Assembly: GCF_004916975.1 (NCBI RefSeq)
Contig: NZ_STGQ01000001.1
Location: 1,016,993-1,080,992, forward strand
Direction: 5' to 3'
From: Paenibacillus dokdonensis
GTDB taxonomy: Bacteria > Bacillota > Bacilli > Paenibacillales > Paenibacillaceae
DNA length: 64,000 nucleotides
Shown here: piece by piece, positions 41,785 to 49,983 of the stretch
Position numbering within the stretch: the first letter of the stretch is position 1
How the letters are laid out: every line of letters starts with the position of its first letter
The notes under the pieces: model-generated
Told to the model about the DNA's origin: nothing
The model's input: only the letters and a program-made list of their open reading frames with translations
Databases searched by the model: none
Program-made: the position numbers and the translations under genes

Positions 41785-42588
41785 ATGCAGACCGAAAAAT
41801 ATGAAAAATTACAGTCCATCATTCGAGAAATGAACTCTGTCGTAGTGGCATTCTCAGGAGGAGTAGACAGTACATTTTTATTAAAAGCTGCAGTGGACAC
41901 TTTAGGGGCTGACCATGTGCTGGCGGTAACGGCTGATTCGGAAACCTATCCCTCAACTGAGCTTGAAGAAGCCATTGAGCTGGCTGAATTGATTGGTGCA
42001 AAACATCAGGTCATTGAAACTTCTGAGCTCGCAATTCCCGGCTATGCGGAAAATACTAAAAATCGGTGCTATTTCTGTAAAAGCAGCTTGTTTGACCATT
42101 TGGTGTCTGTATTAAACGAAAAAGCTTTCGAAAATATTGTATACGGTGTCATAGCCGATGATATGAATGAATTCCGCCCGGGAATGCAGGCAGCAAAGGA
42201 GCGGGGAATACGTGGGCCTCTTTTGGAAGCCGGTTTATATAAAGAGGAGATCAGGGAGCTGTCAAAAGAATTTGGACTCCCTACATGGGAAAAGCCATCA
42301 TTTGCTTGTCTGTCCTCAAGAATTGCTTACGGTGATTTTATCACCAAAGAAAAGCTGAAAAAGGTGGAAAAAGCGGAAGCCTATTTAAAATCCCTTCATA
42401 TCCGCCAAGTCCGGGTTCGTACACATCAGGAAACGGCAAGAATCGAAGTGGAGCCGAAGGATATGAGCATCATCTTGGAGAATCATGAATTGATCGTAAG
42501 CAAGCTGCAGGACTACGGATATAAATACGTGACCCTTGATTTACTTGGGTATCAAAGCGGCAGCATGAATAAGGTTCTTTCTATATAA
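41785..42588 (+). CDS. larE: LarE, ATP-dependent sacrificial sulfur transferase
   Basis: 267 residues from ATG 41785 (GGAGGGGG eight bases upstream; the frame opens earlier at 41761 without a ribosome site). PP-loop SGGVDST (about 24-30) for ATP; NRCYFCKS; and Cys-175 in PSFACLSSR, the position of the cysteine whose sulfur is given up in the single-cysteine enzyme. LarE adenylates and then thiolates the pyridinium biscarboxylate mononucleotide made by LarB. It is translated between the SDR and gluconokinase genes, so cofactor supply is bound to the catabolic operon. Confidence 0.95.
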   Translation: MQTEKYEKLQSIIREMNSVVVAFSGGVDSTFLLKAAVDTLGADHVLAVTADSETYPSTELEEAIELAELIGAKHQVIETSELAIPGYAENTKNRCYFCKSSLFDHLVSVLNEKAFENIVYGVIADDMNEFRPGMQAAKERGIRGPLLEAGLYKEEIRELSKEFGLPTWEKPSFACLSSRIAYGDFITKEKLKKVEKAEAYLKSLHIRQVRVRTHQETARIEVEPKDMSIILENHELIVSKLQDYGYKYVTLDLLGYQSGSMNKVLSI

Positions 42589-42678
42589 TCATTTTTCACG
42601 GATAAGCGTTTAACAAGCGCAAGACCAAATCGTTCATATGATTCATTATTTATGGCTTAATGAAAAGGAAGATGAAGC

Positions 42679-44151
42679 ATGTCAAGAGAGCTTGTCATTG
42701 GACTGGACATCGGAACGACAAGCGTGAAAGCTTGTGTATTTAACATTCAAGGAAATTTAATCGCGGAAGCCGAGGAAATGAACGCTTTTCATTATCCGCA
42801 GCAAGGATGGGTCGAGCAGGATCCGGCTGCCATAGAAAGATCCGCCGTGCTGGCGATCAGGGAAGCGGTCCGAAGAGCCGAAATCGGCAAAAACGAGCTG
42901 ATTTCACTCGGGTTTTCTGCTGCCATGCATTCACTTGCGATTGTGGATGAGCAAGGCAAGCCGTTATCTCCTGCGTTGATATGGGCCGACGGAAGAAGCT
43001 CCGATCAGGCGGATTGGGTTAGCGAAAGCAAGGGAAGAGAAATTTATGCAAGAACCGGAACACCCGTTCATCCGATGACACCATTTTTGAAATTATTATG
43101 GATGAAAGAAACTCGTTATGAACCCTTCCTGCATGCCGCATACTTGATGTCGATTAAGGAGTATTTGATATATTGCTGGTTCGGCGAGAGAATGATTGAT
43201 TATTCGATGGCATCTGCAACCGGATTATTTAACCCAACAACGCTGAGCTGGGATGAGGAATTGTTGCAAATGACGGGTATCTCCGAGGATCAGCTGTCAA
43301 CCATTGTTCCTCCGACAACGATACTCAGCGGAATCAAAAAGGATATTGCGGAACAAATGGGACTTCAAGAAGACATTCCTTTTGCTATCGGTGCTGCAGA
43401 CGGACAGCTGGCTAATTTGGGAATCGGTGCGATACTCCCTGGTGAAGTTGCGGTTTCCGTGGGTACGAGCGGGGCGATCCGGCAATTAACAAGCCATATT
43501 CAGGTAAGTGAAAATCAAGAAACATTCTGCTACTCATTCACCAAGGATACAGCCATTATCGGAGGGCCGACGAATAACGGAGGCATCGCCCTGCAATGGT
43601 TGAAGGATTTATTGAATGATCAAGGAAGTTTTGAAGCATTTCTGAAGGCGGCTGGACATGTTGAACCGGGCTCTGAAGGTCTTCTTTTTCTTCCTTATAT
43701 AAATGGTGAGCGAGCGCCTATTTGGAATCAGCGAGCAAAGGGGAATTTTTATGGTATTGCGGTGACACATCAAAAAGAGCATTTCATCCGCGCCGTGCTG
43801 GAGGGCATCACTTTTAATCTCTATCAAATCGGTAAAGCTTTGGAAAAAATAGCGGGGGAACCCAAGAAAATATATGTTAATGGCGGCCTGTCCCGATCTT
43901 CGGAATGGCTGCAGATGATGGCGGATGTATTTGAAGCAGAGATTTATATTTCAGAGAACCATCATAGCGCTGCTTGGGGTGCGGCATGGACGGCTTTGGT
44001 GGCCACGGGGAAAGTAGATTCCTTCGAAGAAATTAAACGGAACATCCCCATGGGAACACCCATCATTCCAAATCCAGAAAACAGCAAACGATATAAACTG
44101 ATCTATGACAACTATGAAAAACTAGTTAAAAAGATCGTTGAATTGTTTTAG
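42679..44151 (+). CDS. gntK: Gluconokinase (FGGY family)
   Basis: 490 residues. FGGY carbohydrate-kinase fold with LDIGTTSVKACVF (phosphate 1 motif, about 8-20), the central SVGTSGAIR, GGPTNNGG, and the adenosine-side NGGLSRSSEWLQMMADVF. It aligns by eye along its length with the Bacillus subtilis gluconate kinase pattern: SFSAAMHS, TWADNR-like IWADGRSS, RTGTPVHPM, YSMASATGLFN and NGERAPIWN. It phosphorylates D-gluconate to 6-phosphogluconate for the pentose phosphate pathway. Its presence in an operon with UxaC and a LarA-family enzyme is the key to the inferred epimerase route. Confidence 0.9.
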   Translation: MSRELVIGLDIGTTSVKACVFNIQGNLIAEAEEMNAFHYPQQGWVEQDPAAIERSAVLAIREAVRRAEIGKNELISLGFSAAMHSLAIVDEQGKPLSPALIWADGRSSDQADWVSESKGREIYARTGTPVHPMTPFLKLLWMKETRYEPFLHAAYLMSIKEYLIYCWFGERMIDYSMASATGLFNPTTLSWDEELLQMTGISEDQLSTIVPPTTILSGIKKDIAEQMGLQEDIPFAIGAADGQLANLGIGAILPGEVAVSVGTSGAIRQLTSHIQVSENQETFCYSFTKDTAIIGGPTNNGGIALQWLKDLLNDQGSFEAFLKAAGHVEPGSEGLLFLPYINGERAPIWNQRAKGNFYGIAVTHQKEHFIRAVLEGITFNLYQIGKALEKIAGEPKKIYVNGGLSRSSEWLQMMADVFEAEIYISENHHSAAWGAAWTALVATGKVDSFEEIKRNIPMGTPIIPNPENSKRYKLIYDNYEKLVKKIVELF

Positions 44152-44181
44152 TTTCAGTTTGAATTCGAGGGGTTGAAAAAA

Positions 44182-44955
44182 ATGCTTGATGAAATTTTGG
44201 AGCAGGTTCAAAAAGGGACCCTGAGTGTTGCAGAAGCAAAGAAGAAATTAGCTACTTTTGAAGACTTGGGTTTTGCAAAAGTGGATCATCACCGAAAAAA
44301 ACGCCAAGGATTTCCCGAGATCGTGTATGGAGAAGGCAAAACAGCCGGGCAAATCATTTCCATAGTGCAAGCTTTGCAAGCACAACGCAACAACGTTCTA
44401 GTAACGAGAATTTCAAGTGACAAGGCTGAGATCGTCCAAAAGGCTTGTCCGGATTTTAGCTATGACGAGACTGCACAGATTTTATTTTGGAAAGAGGAGA
44501 CAGGCAGCGAAGAGAATTCCAAGGGGTATATCGCTGTCATTGCCGCAGGCACCTCTGATCTAAGAGTAGCGGAGGAAGCTGCGGTTACTGCAGAAGTGTT
44601 AGGGAGCAAGGTACACCGAATCTATGATGTGGGCGTTGCTGGGATTCATCGACTGTTAAGCCATGCGGAAGAGATACAAAATGCAACGGTCTCTGTTGTG
44701 GTTGCCGGAATGGAAGGAGCTCTGCCAAGCGTTGTTGGCGGACTCGTCTCACATCCTGTGATCGCTGTCCCGACAAGCATCGGATATGGGGCAAGCTTTC
44801 ATGGCCTTTCTGCTTTATTGACGATGTTAAATTCTTGCGCATCAGGAATCAGTGTTGTCAATATTGATAACGGATTCGGCGGAGGGTATAACGCTGCCCT
44901 GATTCACCAGCTTGTACAAAAGGGGGAGAAAAGAATTGAAAACACTTTATCTTGA
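44182..44955 (+). CDS. larB: LarB, nicotinate-adenine-dinucleotide carboxylase/hydrolase
   Basis: 257 residues from ATG 44182 (GAGGGG nine bases upstream; TTG 44173 touches the site). The C-terminal half is the AIR-carboxylase-like domain: AAGTSDLRVAEEAAVTAEVLG, YDVGVAGIHRLL, VAGMEGALPSVVGGLV and TSIGYG, typical of LarB. LarB carboxylates the pyridinium ring of NaAD and cleaves the phosphoanhydride, making the LarE substrate. Its 3' end overlaps larC1 by 20 bases. Confidence 0.95.
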   Translation: MLDEILEQVQKGTLSVAEAKKKLATFEDLGFAKVDHHRKKRQGFPEIVYGEGKTAGQIISIVQALQAQRNNVLVTRISSDKAEIVQKACPDFSYDETAQILFWKEETGSEENSKGYIAVIAAGTSDLRVAEEAAVTAEVLGSKVHRIYDVGVAGIHRLLSHAEEIQNATVSVVVAGMEGALPSVVGGLVSHPVIAVPTSIGYGASFHGLSALLTMLNSCASGISVVNIDNGFGGGYNAALIHQLVQKGEKRIENTLS

Positions 44956-45886
44956 CTGCTTTTCCGGTATCAGCGGGGATATGTTTATAGGTGCTCTTAT
45001 TGATGCAGGTGCTGATCCCGACAAGTTAAAGGAGGAGCTGAAAAAGCTTCATATCGAGGAAGAGTATGATTTGAAGTGGGGGAATGTCAATAAGAACGGG
45101 ATCACTGCAACCAAATTCGACGTGCTATTAAAAGTTGAAGATTCCCACACGCATGAACATCATCATGAACATAGCCACAGTCACGATCATAGTCATGAGC
45201 ACGACCATGATCACGGTCATAGTCACGGTCATAGTCATGAGCACGACCATGATCACGGTCACAGCCACGGTCATAGTCATGATCATGATCATGAGCATAG
45301 CCACAGTCACGAGCATGTGTCTCATACGCATGAGCATAGTCATAGCCATGGTGGGCACACGCATCATCATGATCACGATCATCGATCCTATAAAGATATC
45401 GTTCATATGATTGAGGGAGCTGGATTTGAAGATCCGGTACAAGATATTGCGCTTAAGATTTTCAGAAAAATCGGAGAAGCGGAAGGGCGTATTCATGGCG
45501 TTCCTTTAGAGAAGGTACATTTTCATGAGGTGGGCGCAGTAGATTCGATTATTGATATTGTGGGTGCCGCCATCCTGATTCATCAATTGGGCATCACTGT
45601 AATCAAGTCATCGCCCGTACCGGTGGGAAAAGGGAAAATCCGTATCGATCATGGCATTTATCCGGTTCCTGCACCTGCCACACTGGAGATTTTAAAAGGA
45701 ACACCTCTTGAACAATCGGATGTCAGAGCGGAACTGACGACTCCAACAGGAGCGGCGATTGTCTCCGTATTAGCGGAAGAGTTCGGGCCGATTCCTTCTA
45801 TTAAAGTCGAGTCCATAGGATATGGGGCCGGAACCAAAACCTTTCCGGATCATCCGAATGTGCTGCGGGTCATTATTGGTGAATAG
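44936..45886 (+). CDS. larC: LarC1, N-terminal part of the nickel insertase, with a long His-rich region
   Basis: 316 residues from TTG 44936 (AGGGGGAG seven bases upstream). The start TLYLDCFSGISGDM and the later LEKVHFHEVGAVDSI and GAGTKTFPDHPNVLRV are LarC signatures. Residues 71-149 contain 41 histidines alternating with Ser, Asp, Glu and Gly, partly as a tandem 14-residue repeat (SHEHDHDHGHSHGH twice). This is a nickel-storage segment, longer than in typical LarC. LarC uses CTP to insert nickel into the pincer nucleotide. The frame stops cleanly with TAG, and the C-terminal half is a separate gene. Confidence 0.93.
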   Translation: MKTLYLDCFSGISGDMFIGALIDAGADPDKLKEELKKLHIEEEYDLKWGNVNKNGITATKFDVLLKVEDSHTHEHHHEHSHSHDHSHEHDHDHGHSHGHSHEHDHDHGHSHGHSHDHDHEHSHSHEHVSHTHEHSHSHGGHTHHHDHDHRSYKDIVHMIEGAGFEDPVQDIALKIFRKIGEAEGRIHGVPLEKVHFHEVGAVDSIIDIVGAAILIHQLGITVIKSSPVPVGKGKIRIDHGIYPVPAPATLEILKGTPLEQSDVRAELTTPTGAAIVSVLAEEFGPIPSIKVESIGYGAGTKTFPDHPNVLRVIIGE

Positions 45887-45942
45887 TCTGTGCATAATGA
45901 AGTACCATTAGAATGACAGAATTCCCTTCATAGGAGAGGAGC

Positions 45943-46419
45943 ATGCCCATGGATTCCCGATTTCCTCCGAATCATGAACATCTGGATCATGACATGGTGA
46001 AAATGGAAGTGAATTTTGATGATATTCCCGGAGAATGGCTCGGACACGTCATGGACCTGCTTTTGGAAAGCGGAGCAAACGATGTTTACTATACTCCCAT
46101 TTATATGAAAAAAAACAGACCGGGAACGATGCTGCAATTACTTTGTTCCCAAGAAAATGTAGACCGGATGAAAGAGATTGTATTCAGGGAGACCACAACC
46201 TTGGGCATACGGTATTATCCTCTGACCGTGCATCGGCTGGAGAGAACCTTTGAACAGGTACCTACGGAATGGGGACAGGTAACCGTGAAAAAGGGAATAT
46301 ACGGCGGGAAAGCCGTGCAATGGGCACCGGAATTTGAGGACTGCAAGCGTATTGCCCTGCAGCATGGCATCCCCTTGAAAAAGGTCTATGAGCAGGTGTG
46401 GAAATCAACGGGAGAATAA
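45943..46419 (+). CDS. LarC2, C-terminal part of the nickel insertase, as a separate gene
   Basis: 158 residues. MVKMEVNFDDIPGEWLG, then DVYYTPIYMKKNRPGTMLQLL match the C-terminal LarC domain. In Lactobacillus plantarum LarC2 is joined to LarC1 by a programmed frameshift. Here LarC2 has its own start (ATG 45943 or 45949, behind GGAGAGGAG), a 56-bp gap after the LarC1 stop and an in-frame TAG four codons upstream, so it is an independent polypeptide that must assemble with LarC1. Last gene of the uronate/nickel-pincer operon. Confidence 0.9.
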   Translation: MPMDSRFPPNHEHLDHDMVKMEVNFDDIPGEWLGHVMDLLLESGANDVYYTPIYMKKNRPGTMLQLLCSQENVDRMKEIVFRETTTLGIRYYPLTVHRLERTFEQVPTEWGQVTVKKGIYGGKAVQWAPEFEDCKRIALQHGIPLKKVYEQVWKSTGE

Positions 46420-46472
46420 TCTCCACCGTATCTTCTTGGGTGGCCTTGATAATGAAAAAGCAAACAATATTC

Positions 46473-46511
46473 AAAATACCTAATTTCCGATAGAGGAAAT
46501 GGGTATTTTTT
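46473..46511 (+). terminator. Terminator after larC2
   Basis: AAATACC-TAA-TTTCC-GATAGA-GGAAA-TG-GGTATTTTTT forms an interrupted stem with a T run and separates the uronate locus from the ECF transporter. Confidence 0.7.
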
Positions 46512-46633
46512 GCGTATGAAGAGATATTTTCGCGTCAGTTCGCACTTTGTTGAAGAAAATCTTTTGTCTATTTCCCAAAAAAGTTTTGCCTTCATGCTCA
46601 AATGCCCTTATATTTAGAGTACCATTAATGTTT

Positions 46634-46653
46634 AATGTTCGTATTTGGACATT
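46634..46653. promoter_or_regulatory. Possible PurR box / dyad upstream of the ECF transporter
   Basis: The complement of 46634-46646, AAATACGAACATT, matches the Bacillus PurBox (AWWWCCGAACWWT) at 12 of 13 positions. The stretch 46634-46653 is also an inverted repeat (AATGTTC...GGACATT). A convincing second PurBox at the normal spacing was not found, so regulation by PurR is only suggested. Confidence 0.4.
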
Positions 46654-46693
46654 GAAGTTATTGAATATCACGTTTGAGAAAGGTGACTCTGCT

Positions 46694-47254
46694 TTGAAAA
46701 AATCCATTTTTCATTTAAACACAAGAACTGTGGTGACCATAGGCATCGGTGCGGCCCTGTATGGAGCCACCAGCTTTATTGGAATTCCTGTGGGACCCGA
46801 TACCTCGCTGCGTCCGGCGATTGCGCTGCTGGCAATTTTTGGTGCTCTGTTCGGACCGGTTGTCGGGTTTGTTGCCGGGTTAATCGGCCATGTGCTGAAT
46901 GATCTGTTAACCAGCGGCACGGTATGGTGGGGGTGGGCTCTCGGCTCAGGCATTACCGCCGCGTTTATGGGACTTATCTATTTGTCCAAGGGATTCGATC
47001 CGCAGAATGGTACTTATAAAGGGAAGCATATCGGTTTTTTCGTTATTTACGGCATTGTCGGCATCATTTTATCGCTACTGTTCTCCGGATGGTTTGATAT
47101 CGCCTTCATGGGAGAGCCGTCTGATAAACTGGTCGTACAGGTAACCGCAGCTTCGATTTCGAATATGATTGTGTTTCTGGTGCTAGGCGTTCCGGCCGTA
47201 ATCGGCTTCGCGAAGAGAAACGCCAAAGTCAGCAATTTGAGCGTCAACGAGTAA
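46694..47254 (+). CDS. ECF transporter substrate-binding S component (UPF0397 type)
   Basis: 186 residues from TTG 46694 (GAAAGGTGA seven bases upstream); the longer frame from 46547 lacks a ribosome site. Five to six membrane helices; the pattern VVTIGIGAALYGATSFIGIPVGP.TSLRPAIALLAIFGALFGPVVGF is that of the UPF0397 / COG4720 S components, annotated in databases as riboflavin or predicted for cobalamin. The vitamin cannot be told from sequence. The class II ribonucleotide reductase in this genome creates a B12 need, but no cobalamin riboswitch was seen upstream. It forms a three-gene unit with the ATPase and EcfT. Confidence 0.88.
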   Translation: MKKSIFHLNTRTVVTIGIGAALYGATSFIGIPVGPDTSLRPAIALLAIFGALFGPVVGFVAGLIGHVLNDLLTSGTVWWGWALGSGITAAFMGLIYLSKGFDPQNGTYKGKHIGFFVIYGIVGIILSLLFSGWFDIAFMGEPSDKLVVQVTAASISNMIVFLVLGVPAVIGFAKRNAKVSNLSVNE

Positions 47255-47292
47255 GTGTGGAGAGCACTGAAGGGATAGGAGTTTTAAACGTT

Positions 47293-48999
47293 ATGCAGCC
47301 AATCATCTCGTTTCAACATTATGGGTTTAAATATAAAAACCAGTCAGAGCCCACGCTAAAAGAGATTACGCTGGATATTTATCCGGGAGAGAAGATCTGG
47401 ATTGCGGGACCTAGCGGCTCAGGCAAATCGACATTGGCCCATTGTATCAATGGGCTTATTCCTTTTACATACGGGGGAGAAGCCGCAGGCAGCTTAAAGA
47501 TTGCCGGCCAAAACCCTTCTGACTTAAGCATTTTTGAATTGAGCCGCACGGTAGGGACGATCCTGCAGGATCAGGATTCGCAGTTCGTGGGGCTTACGGT
47601 CGCCGAGGATACGGCCTTTGTCATGGAAAACAAAACGATGCCGCGCCAGCAGATGAAACAGAAGGTAGCGGCCTCGCTGAATATGGTCGACATGCTCGAA
47701 TATATCGAGCATAGCCCGTATGAACTGTCGGGAGGACAGAAGCAAAATGTGTCCTTGGCGGGCGTTCTATCCACCGATGCAGATGTGCTTCTCTTCGATG
47801 AGCCTCTGGCGAATCTTGATCCGGCCAGCGGTCGTAAGGCTATGCAGCTCATCGACGATATTCACCGGGAGAGCGGCAAGACAATTATCATTATCGAACA
47901 CCGTGTCGAGGACGTGCTGCAGCAAGCTGTAGATCGTATCGTGCTGATGAATGAAGGACGGATTGCAGCCATGGGTACACCGGATGAAATTTTATCATCC
48001 GGGATCCTCCGCAGCTATGGCCTCAGACCGCCGCTTTATGTGGAAGCCCTTGAACATGCAGGCATTCCGATTAGGGACGTACAAGGACTGGGTTCTCCCC
48101 GGCTTCTGGATATTCCCGGATTGAAACCCAAGCTGGATACGTGGAGTGAGCAAGCGGGAGTCAAACAGGAGCGGGGGTATTCGCATGCCTTACTGGAGGT
48201 CAGCAGCATCAAGTTTGGTTATGATCCGATGCATCCGGTCATTCAGGATGTTTCTCTGCAGATCGGAGCGGGTGAAATTGTTGCCCTGCTTGGTAATAAT
48301 GGAGCCGGAAAATCTACGCTGTCGCAGTTGATTACGGGTATTCTGAAGCCGCAGTCCGGCAGAATATTCTATGACGGACAGGATATCAGCACTTGGTCCA
48401 TCCGCCGCCGGGGCGAAGCTATCGGGTATGTGATGCAGAATCCGAACCGGATGATTACGCAGCATATGATTGCGGAAGAGGTTGGACTTGGACTTAAAGT
48501 CAGGGGACTACCCGCTGCCGAGATCAAGGAACGTGTAGAAAATGCGCTGAAGATTTGCGGGCTGTATCCGTTCCGCAATTGGCCGGTTTCTGCGCTCAGT
48601 TATGGGCAGAAGAAACGGCTCAGCATTGCCTCCATACTGGTATTAGAGCCAAAATTAATCATTCTGGATGAGCCAACCGCCGGACAGGATTATCATCACT
48701 ATAAAGAATTTATGGATTTCATCGAATCCTTGTCCAGCCGCGGCATGGGATTTCTCTTGATTACTCATGACATGTACCTGGCGCTGGAGTATGCTGCTCG
48801 GGCAGTCGTTCTAAGCGGAGGCCGGGTGATTGCCGAGGATTCGGTTACGGATGTGCTAAGCAGTCCGGAGATTACCGAAGCTGCCCACCTGAAGGAGACC
48901 TCGCTGTCCTTGTTTGCCAAAGCGAACGGGCTGTCATCCCCGGAGCGGTTCGTGCAGGCATTTATCAACGAAGAGAAAAAGGGGAAAGGCCATGAATAG
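47293..48999 (+). CDS. ECF transporter fused tandem ATPase (EcfA1-EcfA2)
   Basis: 568 residues from ATG 47293 (GGAG 11 bases upstream). Two complete ABC ATPase domains in one chain: domain 1 with GPSGSGKST (about 40) and LSGGQKQNVSLAG, domain 2 with GNNGAGKST (about 335) and LSYGQKKRLSIAS, each with Walker B (LLFDEPLANLDP, IILDEPTAGQD). The Q-rich signature LSGGQ in one half and LSYGQ in the other is usual for the fused form. It energises uptake by the S component through EcfT. The stop overlaps the ecfT start by eight bases. Confidence 0.93.
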   Translation: MQPIISFQHYGFKYKNQSEPTLKEITLDIYPGEKIWIAGPSGSGKSTLAHCINGLIPFTYGGEAAGSLKIAGQNPSDLSIFELSRTVGTILQDQDSQFVGLTVAEDTAFVMENKTMPRQQMKQKVAASLNMVDMLEYIEHSPYELSGGQKQNVSLAGVLSTDADVLLFDEPLANLDPASGRKAMQLIDDIHRESGKTIIIIEHRVEDVLQQAVDRIVLMNEGRIAAMGTPDEILSSGILRSYGLRPPLYVEALEHAGIPIRDVQGLGSPRLLDIPGLKPKLDTWSEQAGVKQERGYSHALLEVSSIKFGYDPMHPVIQDVSLQIGAGEIVALLGNNGAGKSTLSQLITGILKPQSGRIFYDGQDISTWSIRRRGEAIGYVMQNPNRMITQHMIAEEVGLGLKVRGLPAAEIKERVENALKICGLYPFRNWPVSALSYGQKKRLSIASILVLEPKLIILDEPTAGQDYHHYKEFMDFIESLSSRGMGFLLITHDMYLALEYAARAVVLSGGRVIAEDSVTDVLSSPEITEAAHLKETSLSLFAKANGLSSPERFVQAFINEEKKGKGHE

Positions 49000-49822
49000 A
49001 ACGGGAAGCCTCTATGTGACGGGGAACTCGCTGTTTCACCGGCTGGATGGAGCTGTTAAGCTGGTGTTGTTTATGGCCTGGACGGTCATGACTTACATGT
49101 TTTTGGATTTGCGTGTGTTTGTGCTCATGCTGATCGTTGGCATTACACTGCTTGTTACTGCCGGTATTCCTTTTAAACGAATGGCCTTTTTATTCTGGCT
49201 GATGATTATTTTTACTGTGCTTAACGGAATCTTTATCCTGCTTATTACACCGACGTTTGGAACCAGGCTCACCGGTACGAATACTCCCGTCATCCCGCTC
49301 GGCTATAATACGATCAATACGGAAACACTGTTTTATGTCCTGACTTTGTCGGCGAAATATTTGACGCTGCTGCCGATAACGATCCTGTGTATTTTCACCA
49401 CGCAGCCCAGCGCTTTTGCCAGCAGTCTGAACCGGATCGGCATTCCATATAAAATCGCATATGCGGTCAGCATTGCCCTACGGTACATCCCGGATCTGAC
49501 GGAAGAGTTCCGCAGCACCCTGAATTCGATGCAAGCACGCGGAATGGGGATATCCAAAGAGGATGGCAGCATCATGCAGCGTCTTCGCAATCTGGCGGCA
49601 GTCGTCGTTCCTGTGCTGCAGTCAGCCCTTCACCGGATCGATTCCGTCACCAATGCAATGGAACTGCGCGGATTTGGCACGCAGAAGCGCCGGACCTGGT
49701 ACAACGGCAAAGATATGGAGCCCATGGACTGGATATTTGCTGTCCTCGGTGTCGTTTTGCTTGGGGTGGGCATCTGGTTGAAGGTCAAATTGCTCAAGAA
49801 TTTTTGGTACCCATTTTCATAA
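48992..49822 (+). CDS. ECF transporter transmembrane coupling protein EcfT
   Basis: 276 residues from ATG 48992 (AAAGGGGAAAGG upstream, inside the ATPase 3' end). Five to six helices and the two coupling-helix motifs MQARGMG and MELRGFG, the Ala-Arg-Gly elements that dock on the two ATPase domains. The N-terminal GNSLFHRLDGAVKLVLFMAW is typical of the CbiQ/EcfT family. Completes a dedicated (group I-like) ECF transporter because all three components are in one operon. Confidence 0.92.
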   Translation: MNRTGSLYVTGNSLFHRLDGAVKLVLFMAWTVMTYMFLDLRVFVLMLIVGITLLVTAGIPFKRMAFLFWLMIIFTVLNGIFILLITPTFGTRLTGTNTPVIPLGYNTINTETLFYVLTLSAKYLTLLPITILCIFTTQPSAFASSLNRIGIPYKIAYAVSIALRYIPDLTEEFRSTLNSMQARGMGISKEDGSIMQRLRNLAAVVVPVLQSALHRIDSVTNAMELRGFGTQKRRTWYNGKDMEPMDWIFAVLGVVLLGVGIWLKVKLLKNFWYPFS

Positions 49823-49845
49823 GAATTTCAAACGAACGTTATTAG

Positions 49846-49888
49846 AAAAAGAGAAGCCGGAGCAAAAATTCCTGGTTTCTCTTTTTTT
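49846..49888 (+). terminator. Terminator after ecfT
   Basis: AGAGAAGCCGGA pairs imperfectly with TCCTGGTTTCTCT around GCAAAAAT, followed by a seven-base T run. Confidence 0.75.
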
Positions 49889-49983
49889 AGGGTGACTGAC
49901 TGAAACCGGCCAGTCGTTTAAGAAGAAATGCTGGTATATGTTACAATAAGTAAGTCAAAATAGAAGAAAAAGGAGGTAAGCCC

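Noticed and set aside
45160..45330. Tandem short repeats that could look like a CRISPR array
   Set aside because: The repeats are adjacent, encode alternating His in frame, and have no unique spacers.
45128..45496. Long open frames on both strands across the His-rich part of larC1
   Set aside because: The repetitive CAT/CAC codons open other frames; the products are low-complexity Met/Thr/Ile runs without ribosome sites.
46420..46693. Cobalamin, FMN or thiamine riboswitch before the ECF transporter
   Set aside because: No recognisable conserved riboswitch cores; only a terminator and a PurBox-like motif were seen.
46694..49822. Nickel ECF transporter (NikMNQO type) serving the nickel-pincer operon
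   Set aside because: The S component lacks the N-terminal Met-His-Ile-Pro metal motif of NikM/CbiM and has the UPF0397 pattern; a terminator separates it from the lar genes.
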